From the NCBI RefSeq assembly GCF_000470775.1, contig NC_022438.1, positions 2,604,001 to 2,668,000 of the forward strand: a stretch of DNA of 64,000 nt, read 5' to 3'. Both the position numbers and the translations under genes were made by a program. Under the pieces are notes generated by a model. The model was not told where the DNA came from. It saw nothing but the letters and a program-made list of their open reading frames with translations, and did not search any database. The stretch is from Leifsonia xyli subsp. cynodontis DSM 46306. GTDB lineage: Bacteria > Actinomycetota > Actinomycetes > Actinomycetales > Microbacteriaceae. Every line of letters starts with the position of its first letter. Position 1 is the stretch's first letter. This document shows positions 35,671 through 45,395 of this stretch, piece by piece.

Positions 35671-37818
35671 ATGACCCACCTCTCGCGCCGCCGCCGCGCC
35701 GCTTCCGCGCTCGGCTTTCTCACTCTCAGCGCCGTGGCCGGCGTCATGGTCGTCGCGATGGTCGCGCCGGCCGTCGCCGTGAGCGGTATGGCCGCCGACA
35801 GCGGCCTCCAGCTTTTCGAGGGGCTGCCCGAGTACATCAAGCCGGACAAACTCGCGCAGACGACGGACATCTACGCGAAGGATGGGACGGGCGCCCCCGT
35901 TCTGCTCGCCGCGGTCTACGAGCAGAACCGTGAGGTCGTCGGCTCGGACCAGATCTCCCCGCAGGTGAAGGACGCCCTGATCGCGACCGAGGACCCGCGG
36001 TTCTACAGTCACGGCGGCGTCGATGTGAGAGCGGTTCTGCGCGCCGCCGCCGGGAACGCCCTGAGCGAGAACGTCGGATCGGGCGCGTCCACCATCTCTA
36101 TGCAGTATGTCAAGAACATCCTTGTGCAGCGGGCGGAGGCCATTCCGGACAAGGCCAAGCGCGAAGCCGCCTACGACGACGCGACCAAGACGAGCATCGA
36201 TCGCAAACTCAAGGAGATCCGGCTCGCGATCGGCCTGGAGAAGGCGTACACCAAGGATCAGATTCTGCTCGGCTATCTGAACATCGCGCCGTTCGGCGGC
36301 ACGACGTACGGTATCCAATCGGCGGCGAAGTACTACTACGGCGTCACGGCGGCCGAGCTGACGCTGCCGCAGGCGGCCAGCCTGATCGCGTCGGTGAACG
36401 AGCCCAATGGGCTGCGCCTCGACCGCGAGGAGAACCTCGCGGACAACAAGAAGCGCCGGGACGGCGATGTGCTCGCCGCGATGCTCGAAGAGGGCAAGAT
36501 CACGCAGGCACAGCACGACGAGGCCGTCGCCGCCCCCATCGAGCCGAAGATCACCCCGCTCGCCACTGGCTGCCACGCGGCGAACCCGCTGGGGGCCGGC
36601 TTCTTCTGCGACTACGTCGAACGTGTCATCCAGAACCGGAAGCTGCTCCAGGACGCTGCCGACCCGGAGCGGAGCACCCTCACCACCGGCGGCTACGACA
36701 TCTACACGCCGCTCGATCTCGACCTCCAGCGCGCGGCGCTCGAGTCGATGAGCACGTACGTCCCGACGTCCGCCCCGGCCCTCGACCTCGGCGGTTCGCT
36801 CGTGACCATCGAGCCCGGCACCGGACGCGTCCTGGCGATGGTGCAGAACAAGGACTTCAACGCCGACCCGGACGACACCTCGCCGGAGAGCACGGCCGTC
36901 AACTTCGCCAGCGATTATGAGGACGGCGGTTCCAGCGGGTTCCCCGCCGGCTCGACGTACAAGGTGTTCACGCTCGCCGAGTGGCTCAAGACCGGGCACT
37001 CGATCGACGACACGGTCAACGGGAACGCGCGGGCACTCAGCCTCTCCACCTTCCGCGACAGCTGCCAGGGAACCCAGGGCGGAACCTATTCGCCCAGGAA
37101 CGACAGCGGCCAGACGCCGGGGGACATGAGCGTGCGCGCGGCGACCGCCGGTTCGGTGAACGGGGCGTTCTTCTCGATGGCGCAGAAACTCGACCAGTGC
37201 GAGATCCGCAAGACGGCGGAGGCGTTCGGCGTCCGCCGTGCGGACGGGAAGCCGCTCACCTCCTACGTGTCGGACATCCTCGGAATCAACGAAGTGGCGC
37301 CCATCCGGATGGCCGCGGCCTTCGCGGGGATCGCGAACAAGGGCATCGTCTGCTCCCCCCTCGCGATCGACCGCATCGTGGACTCCGAGGGCAAGGACGT
37401 GCCGGTTCCGGGGCCGGAGTGCTCGGCGGCCGTCAGCCCCGAGGTCGCGGCCACGATGGCCTCGGCGCTGAGCGGTGTGATGAGCGGGACAGGCTCCGCG
37501 TCCAACCCGAGGGACGGTATCCCGGTGTTCGCCAAGACCGGCACCTCCGACGGAGAGCACCACACCTGGTTCGTCGGCTCCACCACGGAGCTCACGACGG
37601 CGGTGTGGGTCGGCAATGTCCAGGGCGAGGTCTCGCTGCGCCGGTCCACGGTCGGCGGCGTCCAAGGCGATCAGCTGAGACACCGGGTGTGGAAGACCTA
37701 CATGACGGCCACCGACGCGAAGTACGGTGGAGCGGCGTTCCCGGCGTCGGTGGCCCAGCCGGTCCGCGTGACGACCCCCGCCCCGACGGCGTCTCCGAGC
37801 ACACGACCCGAAGGGTGA
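35671..37818 (+). CDS. Class A (bifunctional) penicillin-binding protein
   Basis: 715 residues. One N-terminal membrane anchor (LGFLTLSAVAGVMVVAMVAP, about 14-33), then a GT51 glycosyltransferase domain (ATEDPRFYSHGGVDVRA with catalytic Glu; GASTISMQYVKNIL; KEIRLAIGLEKAYTKDQILLGYLN) and a transpeptidase domain with GSTYK (SxxK Ser), SVN (SxN) and KTGTS (KTG). It builds and cross-links peptidoglycan outside the membrane. ATG 35671 begins the Arg-rich cytoplasmic tail; in-frame codons upstream are antisense to the LLM gene and rejected. A Pro/Thr/Ser-rich C-terminus ends it. Intact. Confidence 0.94.
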   Translation: MTHLSRRRRAASALGFLTLSAVAGVMVVAMVAPAVAVSGMAADSGLQLFEGLPEYIKPDKLAQTTDIYAKDGTGAPVLLAAVYEQNREVVGSDQISPQVKDALIATEDPRFYSHGGVDVRAVLRAAAGNALSENVGSGASTISMQYVKNILVQRAEAIPDKAKREAAYDDATKTSIDRKLKEIRLAIGLEKAYTKDQILLGYLNIAPFGGTTYGIQSAAKYYYGVTAAELTLPQAASLIASVNEPNGLRLDREENLADNKKRRDGDVLAAMLEEGKITQAQHDEAVAAPIEPKITPLATGCHAANPLGAGFFCDYVERVIQNRKLLQDAADPERSTLTTGGYDIYTPLDLDLQRAALESMSTYVPTSAPALDLGGSLVTIEPGTGRVLAMVQNKDFNADPDDTSPESTAVNFASDYEDGGSSGFPAGSTYKVFTLAEWLKTGHSIDDTVNGNARALSLSTFRDSCQGTQGGTYSPRNDSGQTPGDMSVRAATAGSVNGAFFSMAQKLDQCEIRKTAEAFGVRRADGKPLTSYVSDILGINEVAPIRMAAAFAGIANKGIVCSPLAIDRIVDSEGKDVPVPGPECSAAVSPEVAATMASALSGVMSGTGSASNPRDGIPVFAKTGTSDGEHHTWFVGSTTELTTAVWVGNVQGEVSLRRSTVGGVQGDQLRHRVWKTYMTATDAKYGGAAFPASVAQPVRVTTPAPTASPSTRPEG

Positions 37819-37867
37819 AATCGCGGCATCGTGGCCGCAAGGCGCCGGACGACGCGAGCGGTTAGGG

Positions 37868-37873
37868 TAGTGT
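37868..37873 (+). promoter_or_regulatory. -10 hexamer TAGTGT for the EamA gene
   Basis: TAGTGT ends seven bases before GTG 37881, no Shine-Dalgarno; predicted leaderless. Confidence 0.5.
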
Positions 37874-37880
37874 CGCGCGC

Positions 37881-39284
37881 GTGAGAGTCACTCTTCAGTT
37901 CATCGGCATGGGCCTTATCTGGGGCGCCAGCTTCCTGTTCATGAAGATCGGACTGGAAGGGGTCAGCTTCGGGCAGGTCGCCTGGGCCCGGCTGGTCTTC
38001 GGCGCGGTGACACTCGGCATCATCCTGCTCGTCACGCGCACCAGGCTCCCCCGCGAGCCGATCGTCTGGCTGCACTTCGTCGTCGTGGCGATCATGGGCT
38101 GCGCGCTTCCGTTCCTGCTCTTCGCCTGGGCGGAGCAGTACGTCTCCTCCAGCCTGGCGAGTATCTACAACGCGGTGACACCCATCACGACCGCCATCAT
38201 GGCGACGGCGGCCTTCCGGGTCGAACGGCTCAGCCGCGACCAGGTCCTCGGGGTGATGGTCGGCGTGCTCGGTGTCGTCGTGGTCGTGGGGCCATGGCAG
38301 CTGTCGGCGCTCTCCGGCTCGCTCGGGGGACAGCTCGCCTGCCTCGGGGCGGTCACCTGTTACGGTGTCAGCTTCAGCTACTTGCGCCGCTTCATCTGCC
38401 ACCGCGACATCCCGGCCACCGCGACGGCGTTCCTCAGCGTCGGCCTCGCCGCGGCGATCATGGTCGCGCTGACCCCGGTGATCGCCTGGCACCCCGTCCG
38501 GTTCAGCTGGCCGGTCCTGCTGAGCCTGCTCGCCCTGGGCGCTCTGGGGTCGGGTGTCGTCTACATCTGGAACATGAACGTGCTGCGCGCATGGGGGCCG
38601 ACAGCGACCTCAGGCGTGACCTACGTGACGCCGGTCGTCGGCGTGGCGCTCGGCATCCTGGTGCTCGGGGAGCGCCTCAGCTGGAACGAACCGGCGGGCG
38701 CGCTGGTCGTGCTCTGCGGCATCCTGCTGACCCAGCAGCGGGTGCGGCTGTTGAGGCGGCGGCCGCCGGCAGCTGACCACCGTCCCGCCGGCCTCCCGCC
38801 GAAAACGGAGGAAATCCGAGCTCGGATCGACCCCGCAGTCCTCTCCTTCCCGGCGATCCGCCGGTTTTCGGGCGGATTCTCCTCCCTTTGCCACCGTGCG
38901 AACAGGCCGGTCGGTTCAGCCCACCACCGGTCCGAAGCGCTCCGGAAGCGTGGAGCGATGGACGCTGCGCAGCTCCTCCACGTCGATCGCGAAGAGGTCC
39001 TGGACCTCGAGCACCGGCTGCGTGCCGGCATCGCCGTCGGTGACGCCGATGCGGAGCGCGGGGACGCCGCGCCCGTCGCAGAGGCCACGGAACCTCACGT
39101 CGTCCTCGCGGGGAACGGAGACGATCACGCGCGCAGTCGACTCGCTGAAGAGCGCGCTCGCCGCGTCCACGCCGTCCCGCTCGGCGATGTCGCCCAGCCA
39201 GACGCGGGCGCCGACGCCGAAGCGCAGGACGCTCTCGGCGAGGGCCTGGGCGAGGCCGCCGTCGGCGAGGTCGTGGGCGGATGA
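37881..39284 (+). CDS. EamA/DMT-family transporter with lost stop codon
   Basis: The first ~295 residues form a complete ten-helix EamA transporter: [20 protein letters not shown] (helix 1, GxxWG), [20 protein letters not shown], and the second repeat ending [21 protein letters not shown] and LCGILLTQQ. Normal family members stop soon after. Here no stop occurs; the frame crosses the intergenic repeat at 38807-38889 and runs about 370 bases antisense into purL, reaching 467 codons. The extra ~165 residues have no homology I recognise. Probable stop loss, perhaps linked to the repeat. Transport may survive since all helices are intact; substrate unknown (metabolite or amino-acid exporters are common). 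Confidence 0.8.
   Translation: MRVTLQFIGMGLIWGASFLFMKIGLEGVSFGQVAWARLVFGAVTLGIILLVTRTRLPREPIVWLHFVVVAIMGCALPFLLFAWAEQYVSSSLASIYNAVTPITTAIMATAAFRVERLSRDQVLGVMVGVLGVVVVVGPWQLSALSGSLGGQLACLGAVTCYGVSFSYLRRFICHRDIPATATAFLSVGLAAAIMVALTPVIAWHPVRFSWPVLLSLLALGALGSGVVYIWNMNVLRAWGPTATSGVTYVTPVVGVALGILVLGERLSWNEPAGALVVLCGILLTQQRVRLLRRRPPAADHRPAGLPPKTEEIRARIDPAVLSFPAIRRFSGGFSSLCHRANRPVGSAHHRSEALRKRGAMDAAQLLHVDREEVLDLEHRLRAGIAVGDADAERGDAAPVAEATEPHVVLAGNGDDHARSRLAEERARRVHAVPLGDVAQPDAGADAEAQDALGEGLGEAAVGEVVGG
38807..38889. repeat. Convergent-gap repeat, copy C
   Basis: GGAGGAAATCCG (38807-38818) pairs imperfectly with CGGATTCTCCTCC (38873-38885), and TCTCCTCCCTTT lies at 38878-38889. It falls between the transporter and the convergent purL gene, and the transporter's reading frame now runs through it. 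Confidence 0.6.
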
Positions 39285-41234
39285 GATGAGGCCCTGCTGC
39301 GACGCGGCGTGCAGGGTCTCGGCGAGCCTGCGCTCGGCGGCGAGGTCCACCGCGGGGGGTCGTCCGCCAAGGTGACCGTGGACCGTCGCCGCCCACGCGG
39401 AGCCGTCGAGCTCTTCGCGGGTGATGCCGAGGAGGTAGATGTTCTCGCCCTCGTCCTGCCAGCCGGCCGGGATGCGGCGCGCTACATCGTCGATCACGCC
39501 CAGCACGCCGACGACCGGGGTCGGGAAGACAGGGACATCGCCGGTCTGGTTGTAGAAGGAGACGTTGCCGCCGGTGACGGGGACACCCAGTTCCAGGCAG
39601 GCGTCCGAGAGTCCCTCGACGGCCTGCGAGAACTGCCACATGACCTCGGGGTTCTCAGGGCTGCCGAAGTTGAGGCAGTCGGTGACCGCGGCGGGCACGG
39701 CGCCGGAGGCGGCCACGTTGCGGTATGCCTCAGCGAGGGCGAGCTTGGCGCCCTCTTTCGGATCGAGCTGGCAGTAGCGGCCGTTGGCGTCGGTGGCGAT
39801 GGCGAAGCCGAGGCCGCTCTCCTCGTCCACGCGGATCATGCCCGCATCGTCCGGGAAGGCGAGCGCGGTGTTGCCGCCGACGAAGTAGTCGTACTGGTCC
39901 GTGATCCAGGACTTGTCGGCCAGGTTGGCGCTGCCCAGCAGGGCGAGGGTCTGCTCGCGCAGCGCGTCGCCCGAGGCCGGCCGGGCGAGCGCCGAGGCCG
40001 AGTCGGCCCGCAGGGCGTCGATCCACGACGGGTAGGCGACGGGACGCTCGTAGACCGGTCCGTCGATCGCGACCGTGCGCGGGTCGACGTTGACGATCTC
40101 CTCGCCGTGCCAGTCGATGACCAGGCGGCCGGTGTCGGTCACCTCGCCGAGGACGCTGGTCTCCACATCCCACTTCGCCGTCACCGCGAGGAACTGGTCG
40201 AGAAGCTCGGGCTTGACGACCGCCATCATCCGCTCCTGGCTCTCCGACATGAGGATCTCCTCGGCGGTGAGGCTCGGATCGCGCAGCAGCACACTGTCCA
40301 GTTCGATGAACATCCCGCCGTCGCCGTTCGAGGCGAGTTCGCTGGTGGCGCAGGATATGCCGGCGGCGCCGAGGTCCTGGATGCCCTCGACCAGTTTGCC
40401 GCGGTACAGCTCCAGGCAGCACTCGATGAGCACCTTCTCGGCGAACGGGTCGCCCACCTGCACGGCCGGGCGCTTGGCCGGCCCTCCCTCGGAGAACGTG
40501 TCGGACGCCAGGATGCTCGCCCCGCCGATCCCGTCGCCGCCGGTCCGCGCGCCGAACAGCACGACCTTGTTGCCCACGCCGGAGGCGTTCGCAAGGTGCA
40601 GATCCTCGTGACGGAGCACACCGACCGACAGCGCGTTGACGAGCGGGTTGCCCTGGTACACCGGGTCGAAGTACGTCTCGCCGCCGATGTTCGGCAGGCC
40701 GAGGCAATTGCCATAGAACGAGATGCCGGAGACCACACCATGCACGACGCGCGCGGTGTCCGGCTCGTCGATCGCACCGAAGCGCAGCTGGTCCATCACC
40801 GCGACCGGACGCGCGCCCATCGAGATGATGTCGCGGACGATCCCGCCCACGCCGGTCGCCGCGCCCTGGAACGGCTCGATGTAGGAGGGGTGGTTGTGCG
40901 ACTCCACCTTGAAGGTGACGGCCCAGCCTTCGCCGATATCCACGACGCCCGCGTTCTCGCCCATCCCGACCATGAGGTTCTTCTTCATCGCTGGCGTGAC
41001 CTTCTGCCCGAACTGCCGCAGGTAGATCTTCGACGATTTGTAGGAGCAGTGCTCGGACCACATCACCGAGTACATCGCCAGCTCGCCGCTCGTGGGCCGG
41101 CGTCTGAGGATTTCGCGAATGCGCGCGTACTCGTCCGGTTTGAGGCCGAGCGCGGCGAACGGCTGCTCCCTCTCCGGCGTGGCGGCGGCGTTCGCGACCG
41201 TATCGACGACCTGGTGGGTGGTGGTGTCGGTCAC
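38916..41234 (-). CDS. purL: Phosphoribosylformylglycinamidine synthase II
   Basis: 772 residues, small-type PurL that works with PurS and PurQ to amidate FGAR in purine synthesis. Landmarks: [22 protein letters not shown] (ATP-site His/Tyr), [26 protein letters not shown] (metal site), [24 protein letters not shown] and [15 protein letters not shown]. Length and domain order (two AIRS-like N- and C-domain pairs) are normal. A GTG start with GGAG about 12 bases before it. The 3' end is covered on the other strand by the run-on EamA frame. Intact; purS/purQ are not in this window. Confidence 0.95.
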   Translation of the reverse strand: MTDTTTHQVVDTVANAAATPEREQPFAALGLKPDEYARIREILRRRPTSGELAMYSVMWSEHCSYKSSKIYLRQFGQKVTPAMKKNLMVGMGENAGVVDIGEGWAVTFKVESHNHPSYIEPFQGAATGVGGIVRDIISMGARPVAVMDQLRFGAIDEPDTARVVHGVVSGISFYGNCLGLPNIGGETYFDPVYQGNPLVNALSVGVLRHEDLHLANASGVGNKVVLFGARTGGDGIGGASILASDTFSEGGPAKRPAVQVGDPFAEKVLIECCLELYRGKLVEGIQDLGAAGISCATSELASNGDGGMFIELDSVLLRDPSLTAEEILMSESQERMMAVVKPELLDQFLAVTAKWDVETSVLGEVTDTGRLVIDWHGEEIVNVDPRTVAIDGPVYERPVAYPSWIDALRADSASALARPASGDALREQTLALLGSANLADKSWITDQYDYFVGGNTALAFPDDAGMIRVDEESGLGFAIATDANGRYCQLDPKEGAKLALAEAYRNVAASGAVPAAVTDCLNFGSPENPEVMWQFSQAVEGLSDACLELGVPVTGGNVSFYNQTGDVPVFPTPVVGVLGVIDDVARRIPAGWQDEGENIYLLGITREELDGSAWAATVHGHLGGRPPAVDLAAERRLAETLHAASQQGLISSAHDLADGGLAQALAESVLRFGVGARVWLGDIAERDGVDAASALFSESTARVIVSVPREDDVRFRGLCDGRGVPALRIGVTDGDAGTQPVLEVQDLFAIDVEELRSVHRSTLPERFGPVVG

Positions 41235-41291
41235 TTCGGCGGCACTCCAGGATGCTTGTGACGGCGGGGGATGGGGCTCAGTCTACCGGGG

Positions 41292-41975
41292 TCAGGCGGG
41301 GCAGCGTTCGCTGGGCATCGTGCGCACCGAGACGTTCTCCAAGGGGACATTCGACTCGTTGGCGACTTGGATGCTCACGACACGATTCTCGAAGATCGCG
41401 AACACGATCCACCCTCCCCCACCGTCGGCGAGGCCGTAGTAGGTTGTCACATCGTTGTAGCTGCCCGTTCTCTCGATCTCGGGGTAGGCGCTGAGAAGTC
41501 GCTCCGCGGATGAGCCCACACCGATCCCTGCTTCGGTGGTCGGGCCACGGGGGACGTCTTGGCTCCAATCGCCGACGATGACCGCGGCGGTGTATGACGG
41601 GTCGGTCACCCCGCCGACGAGGAGAACCGAGAAGCCTTCGCTGTCGACAAGACTGAGCTGGCCCGGAACGCAGAGCTTGTCGGTATTGTCGGAGAAAGCG
41701 GCGAGCGTCTGCCGTTCCCGCTCCATGGACGAGCCGAGCGCTATCGGCCCGATCCCGTGGAATCCGATCGTCCAGGTCGTCGGGTCCGCGATGTCAGGAA
41801 CGGCCACCGGTGGGTTCGTCGGTGTCGGTGTTGGTGTCGGCGACTCCATCGGCGCCGGCGCGACCGCCGGCCCCGGCTCGAAGATCCGCGTCCCCAATGC
41901 GAACGCGGCGCCACCGCCGGAGAGCGCCAGCGCAGCGATCACCAGCCCTACGATCAGCGCTACTCGCTTGCGCAC
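41292..41975 (-). CDS. Membrane-anchored protein with Pro/Thr linker, unknown function
   Basis: 227 residues from GTG 41975, chosen because AAGGAG lies eight bases before it; the frame is open 30 codons further, into the hairpin 42015-42080, but without a ribosome site. After VRKR comes one membrane helix (VALIVGLVIAALALSGGGAAFAL), then a PTPTPTPTNPP linker and an exported domain of about 160 residues (TTWTIGFHGIGPIALGSSMERERQ, CVPGQLSL, MPSERCPA) with two Cys. Resembles small secreted actinobacterial proteins containing FHGIGPIxLG repeats (IGVGSSAERL echoes it). Not assigned to a named family. The hairpin lies in its leader. Confidence 0.6.
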   Translation of the reverse strand: MRKRVALIVGLVIAALALSGGGAAFALGTRIFEPGPAVAPAPMESPTPTPTPTNPPVAVPDIADPTTWTIGFHGIGPIALGSSMERERQTLAAFSDNTDKLCVPGQLSLVDSEGFSVLLVGGVTDPSYTAAVIVGDWSQDVPRGPTTEAGIGVGSSAERLLSAYPEIERTGSYNDVTTYYGLADGGGGWIVFAIFENRVVSIQVANESNVPLENVSVRTMPSERCPA

Positions 41976-42014
41976 CGGTCCCCGCTCCTTGTCCGCGCGC
42001 GCTTGCTCGTCCAG

Positions 42015-42080
42015 CCATCGGTTCCTCACTTGTTCAGGCGACACGCCGGGGCCGGGCCGGAACAAGTGAGGAATCGATGG
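42015..42080. repeat. 21-bp inverted repeat, hairpin element copy 2
   Basis: Arms 42015-42035 and 42060-42080 pair at 20 of 21 positions, the other being a G-T wobble. The loop holds CGACACGCCG as in copy 1. Relative to copy 1 the stem differs at three positions, each still able to pair. Lies between the ABC transporter stop and the gene starting at 41975. Confidence 0.85.
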
Positions 42081-42101
42081 CGGGGAGAGGGAGAGAGAGG
42101 G

Positions 42102-43727
42102 TCACTTGATTCGGGCGAAGGGGTCCGGGATGGCGGCCAGGAGCTCGCGGGTGTAGGGGTGCGTCGCGTTGTCGATCACCTGTGCGGCTGTCCCCTGTTC
42201 GCGCACCCGCCCGCCTTCGAGCACCGTCACGTCGTCCGCGAGCGCCCGCGCCGACAGGAGATCGTGTGTGATGTAAAGCATGGCGATGCCGCGGCCGGCG
42301 ACCAGGCGGCGGAGGAGATCGAGGATCTCGGCGCGGATGGAGACATCCAGCATCGAAACCGGCTCGTCGGCGATGAGCACAGCCGGGTTCGCCGCGAGGG
42401 CGCGGGCGATCACGACCCGCTGGCGCTGGCCGCCCGAAAGCTGGTGGGGCAGCTTGTCGATGAAGCGCGCCGCGGGCGTGAGGCCGACCTGTTCGAGGAG
42501 GGCGGCGGCGCTCGCCGCCACCTCCGAGCGTGGGATGCCACCGTAGCTCCGCAACGGCCGCGACAGGATGTACTGCAAGGTGTTCGCGGGGTTCAGCGAG
42601 GCGAACGGGTCCTGGAAGACCAGCTGTGTCGTCGCGCGGTACTCGCGCAGGCGGCGTCCGCGCAGCGTCCCGACCGGGACGGAGGGGGAGCCGGGACGGG
42701 TGAGGGTGACCGTTCCGCCGGCGGGCCGCTCCATCCCGAGCAGGAGGCGCGCGATCGTGGACTTGCCCGAGCCGGACTGGCCGACCAGGGCGGAGATGGT
42801 GCCTTCGAGGAGGGTGAGCGAGATCTCGGCCAGGGCGGTGACGTGGCGGCGGCTGCGACCGCGGCCGACGCGGTAGGTCTTGCCGACCCCGCTCATGGTC
42901 AGCAGCGGCTCGGCGGCGCTCGCGGTGGCGGCCTTCGCCACCGCGCCGGAGGTCACGCGGTAGGCGTCGAGGAGTTTCGCTGCGTAGGGATGCCCGGCGC
43001 CGCCGGCCAGCAGGGCCGCGGGCGTCGACTGCTCCACGATCTCGCCGTCCAGCATGACGAGCACGCGGTCGCTCAGCTCCAGGACGGTGCCGATGTCGTG
43101 GCTGACGAACAGCACTGCGAAGCCCAGCTGCCCCTGAAGCTCGCGCAGCCGGTCCGGGATGCGGCGCTGCACGAGCACATCGAGCCCGGTGGTCGATTCG
43201 TCCAGCACGACCAGCTCGGGGCTGAGCGCCAGCGCGAGGGCGAGGGTGACGCGCTGCTTCATCCCGCCGGAGAGCTCGTGCGGGTAGGAGTCGAGCACGC
43301 TCTCCTCCAGGTCGACCATCCTGAGCAGCTCCGCGGCGCGGGCGCGGGAGGCCGGGACGCGATGGGCGCGGAAGGTGTCCCGGAACTGCGCCGCGATCGT
43401 CATGACCGGGTTGAGCGAGTTCATCGAGGACTGGAACACGGTCGAGAGCGAGACCCAGCGGATGCCGCGGAGCTCGTCGTCGCCGAGCCCATCGATGCGC
43501 CGGCCGTCGAAGACGACGCTCCCGCTCTCGATGGCGGCCGGTTTGCTGAGCAACTGCAGGATGGCGTTGCCGAGCGTCGACTTGCCGCATCCCGACTCGC
43601 CGACCAGGCCGACGAACTCGCCCTTCTCGATGGCGAACGAGACCGAGCGGACCGCGTGGTGCGGCGCGTGGTCGCGCGGACGGTAGACGACGGACAGATC
43701 GGTGACCTCGAGGAGTGCCACGGTCAT
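42102..43727 (-). CDS. Fused dual ATP-binding protein of a dipeptide/oligopeptide ABC importer
   Basis: 541 residues with two complete ABC domains (OppD-OppF type in one chain). Domain 1: GESGCGKSTLGN, LSGGMKQRVTLALAL, LVVLDESTTGLD. Domain 2 (from about 275): GQSGSGKSTIARLLLG, QLSGGQRQRVVIARAL, VLIADEPVSMLD. Each ends with the family's HPYAAKLLDAY / HPYTRELLAAIPDP tail. ATG 43727 overlaps the stop of the upstream permease fragment. It powers uptake of peptides or nickel-like substrates, but its permeases are destroyed here, so it is probably orphaned. Intact reading frame. Confidence 0.92.
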   Translation of the reverse strand: MTVALLEVTDLSVVYRPRDHAPHHAVRSVSFAIEKGEFVGLVGESGCGKSTLGNAILQLLSKPAAIESGSVVFDGRRIDGLGDDELRGIRWVSLSTVFQSSMNSLNPVMTIAAQFRDTFRAHRVPASRARAAELLRMVDLEESVLDSYPHELSGGMKQRVTLALALALSPELVVLDESTTGLDVLVQRRIPDRLRELQGQLGFAVLFVSHDIGTVLELSDRVLVMLDGEIVEQSTPAALLAGGAGHPYAAKLLDAYRVTSGAVAKAATASAAEPLLTMSGVGKTYRVGRGRSRRHVTALAEISLTLLEGTISALVGQSGSGKSTIARLLLGMERPAGGTVTLTRPGSPSVPVGTLRGRRLREYRATTQLVFQDPFASLNPANTLQYILSRPLRSYGGIPRSEVAASAAALLEQVGLTPAARFIDKLPHQLSGGQRQRVVIARALAANPAVLIADEPVSMLDVSIRAEILDLLRRLVAGRGIAMLYITHDLLSARALADDVTVLEGGRVREQGTAAQVIDNATHPYTRELLAAIPDPFARIK

Positions 43728-44098
43728 CCCTCCCTCAGTTGGGGGTTGCTCAGCGTGTCGATGCCGAAATTGATGAGTGTGAAGCTCGTGATGAGCAGGG
43801 CGAGGGTGAGCCCCGGGGCGATCAGCCACGCGAGCTGCCCGGTGAGCAGGGCGCCGCCGACATTGGCTTGGTAGAGCATCGCGCCCCAGCTGACCGTCTG
43901 CGGATCGCCCAGCCCCAGGAACGCGAGCCCGGCCTCGCCGCCGATCGCGCCGAGGGCGGCGCCCATGAAGCCGACGACGATGAGCGAGGTCATATTGGGC
44001 ATGATCTCCCGCAGGATGATGCGTGGCGTACGGTCTCCGGCCAGTTTCGCCGCAGCGACGTAGTCGCGGGTGCGCAGGGAGATGACCTGCGATACGCC
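43724..44098 (-). pseudogene. C-terminal fragment of an OppC/DppC-type permease
   Basis: In this frame GVSQVISLRTRDYVAAAKLAGD leads into the EAA-like coupling loop (RIILREIMPNMTSLIVVGFM) and the final two helices (GGEAGLAFLGLGDPQTVSWG, TLALLITSFTLINFGIDTL), ending at TGA 43724. About 120 of ~300 residues survive. The 5' side is fused at about 44090-44098 to a PEP-mutase-like gene in a different frame, marking a deletion that also removed the OppB-type gene and binding protein. The segment MPNMTSL could still be translated from an internal ATG at 44002 but would not form a transporter. Confidence 0.8.
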
Positions 44099-44315
44099 CG
44101 ACCATGTCGATCATCAGGTCGAGGGGGATGCGTTCGCCGTCGTCGTAGCCGAAGCTCGCAGCGATGGAGTGGCTGGCGGTCGCCAGCGCGCGGGTGCCGG
44201 GGAGGGCCGCGATGGCGCGTGCGCTGACCGCATCCCAGACATTCACGACTCGCAGCAGATCGGGGTCCTCATGGAGCCGGCGCAATTCGGCGCCGCGCTC
44301 GTGGATGGTCGTCAT
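44090..44315 (-). pseudogene. N-terminal fragment of an isocitrate lyase/PEP mutase-family protein
   Basis: ATG 44315 (MTTIHERGAELRRLHEDPDL) starts about 75 residues typical of the ICL/PEP-mutase superfamily: LLRVVNVWDAVSARAIAALPG and ATASHSIAASFGYDDGERIPL, ending MIDMVGRIA. Beyond this the sequence becomes permease DNA in another frame, so the TIM-barrel active site (DxDxG, KRCGH-type loop) is gone. A TAGGGT hexamer six bases before the ATG gives a leaderless start. The frame stays open antisense through the whole ABC operon but is meaningless after the junction. Confidence 0.8.
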
Positions 44316-44321
44316 AGTGTC

Positions 44322-44327
44322 ACCCTA
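44322..44327 (-). promoter_or_regulatory. -10 hexamer TAGGGT for the PEP-mutase-like fragment
   Basis: Minus-strand TAGGGT ends six bases before ATG 44315. Back-to-back with the divergent -10 at 44349 in a 45-base divergent gap; now it would transcribe the chimeric locus and the ABC ATPase gene. Confidence 0.55.
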
Positions 44328-44348
44328 CGTCGACGGTCCCCGCGGCTC

Positions 44349-44354
44349 TAGGAT
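44349..44354 (+). promoter_or_regulatory. -10 hexamer TAGGAT for the LssY-like gene
   Basis: TAGGAT ends six bases before ATG 44361; leaderless arrangement. Confidence 0.55.
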
Positions 44355-44360
44355 GGCCGC

Positions 44361-45329
44361 ATGACCGGAACCGGCGACCAGCTGCCGGCGCGGGACGCGC
44401 CGGAGACGGCGGCGCGCGTCCCGGCGAGCGGTTCGCACGACGTCCTCCACCCCGGCGCAGCTCTGTGCCTCTCGAGCGCTCCGAGCACCGGCGGCCTCCC
44501 GAACCCCCCAAGACCTGGTCTGCGAACGGCCGCCGTGTCTCGATCAACGCGGTCGTCGACTCCGCGTTCTTCGTCTTCGGCGGGCTGGCCGCGATCTGGC
44601 TGGCGTGGATCGTGCTCACCGAGAGCTTCGGGTGGGGCTTGCTCCTGTCTTCCGTTCTTCGTCTTGTTCTGGGTCGTCCTCGCCTACCTCGTGCTGCCGC
44701 GGCTGCATCGCATCCTGACCCGGATCTACGTTCCGGACTACTTCATCGGCCGGGCCCGCACCAGCGACGGGCTGCTCGGCGACCCGATCAACCTGGCGCT
44801 CCTCGGCACGGAAGCGCAGCTGGACGAGGCCATGACCGCGGCCGGATGGAACCGCGCGGACGAGGTGACAGCGGCCTCCAGCCGGCGGATCGTCGCCTCG
44901 ACGATTCTTCGCCGCAGCTATGACGAGGCCCCCGTGAGCCCGCTCTTCCTGTTCGGGCATCAGCAGGACGTCGCTTACCAGCAGGAGGTTCTGGGCAACC
45001 CCGCCAAGCGTCACCACGTCCGCTTCTGGCGCTGCCCGGAGGGCTGGCTGCTCCCCGGCGGCCACCGCGTCGGCTGGCTCGCCGCCGGCACGTTCGATCG
45101 TGCTGTCGGCTTCTCGCTGTTCACGCTCCAGATCACTCACAAGATCGACGCGAACACGGACATCGAGCGCGACCATATCGTCTCCACCCTCACCGGGTCC
45201 GGGCTGGACGTGGAGGTGTCGGTCATCCGCGACTTCTCCACCGGCTACCACTCGCGGAACGGCGGCGGGGACAGCATCGAGACGGATGGCGATCTCCCGA
45301 TCGTCGACCTCACCGGTGTGAGCGTCTAA
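44361..45329 (+). pseudogene. LssY C-terminal-domain membrane protein, two frameshifts
   Basis: Begins MTGTGDQLPARDAPETAARV, shifts frame at about 44461-44470 into ERSEHRRPPEPPKTWSANGR and a membrane helix (VDSAFFVFGGLAAIWLAWIVL), and returns near 44645-44652 to FFVLFWVVLAYLVLPRLHRIL and the LssY_C domain (YVPDYFIGRARTSDGLLGDP, LFLFGHQQDVAYQQE, DANTDIERDHIVSTL). The downstream domain is intact but no start except remote ones lies in that frame. LssY_C proteins are found with or fused to membrane phosphatases; their function is unclear. About 322 codons, frames compensate overall. Confidence 0.75.
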
Positions 45330-45395
45330 CCCGCCTCGACCGCAAGAGCCCGGAACGCGGACGCCCGCCGGGCCGCTCTGGCCGCGCGGCGACCC

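Noticed and set aside
41757..43874. 705-codon plus-strand ORF opposite the dual ATPase
   Set aside because: Shadow ORF; composition (runs of Arg, Gly, Glu) is typical of antisense frames in high-GC DNA.
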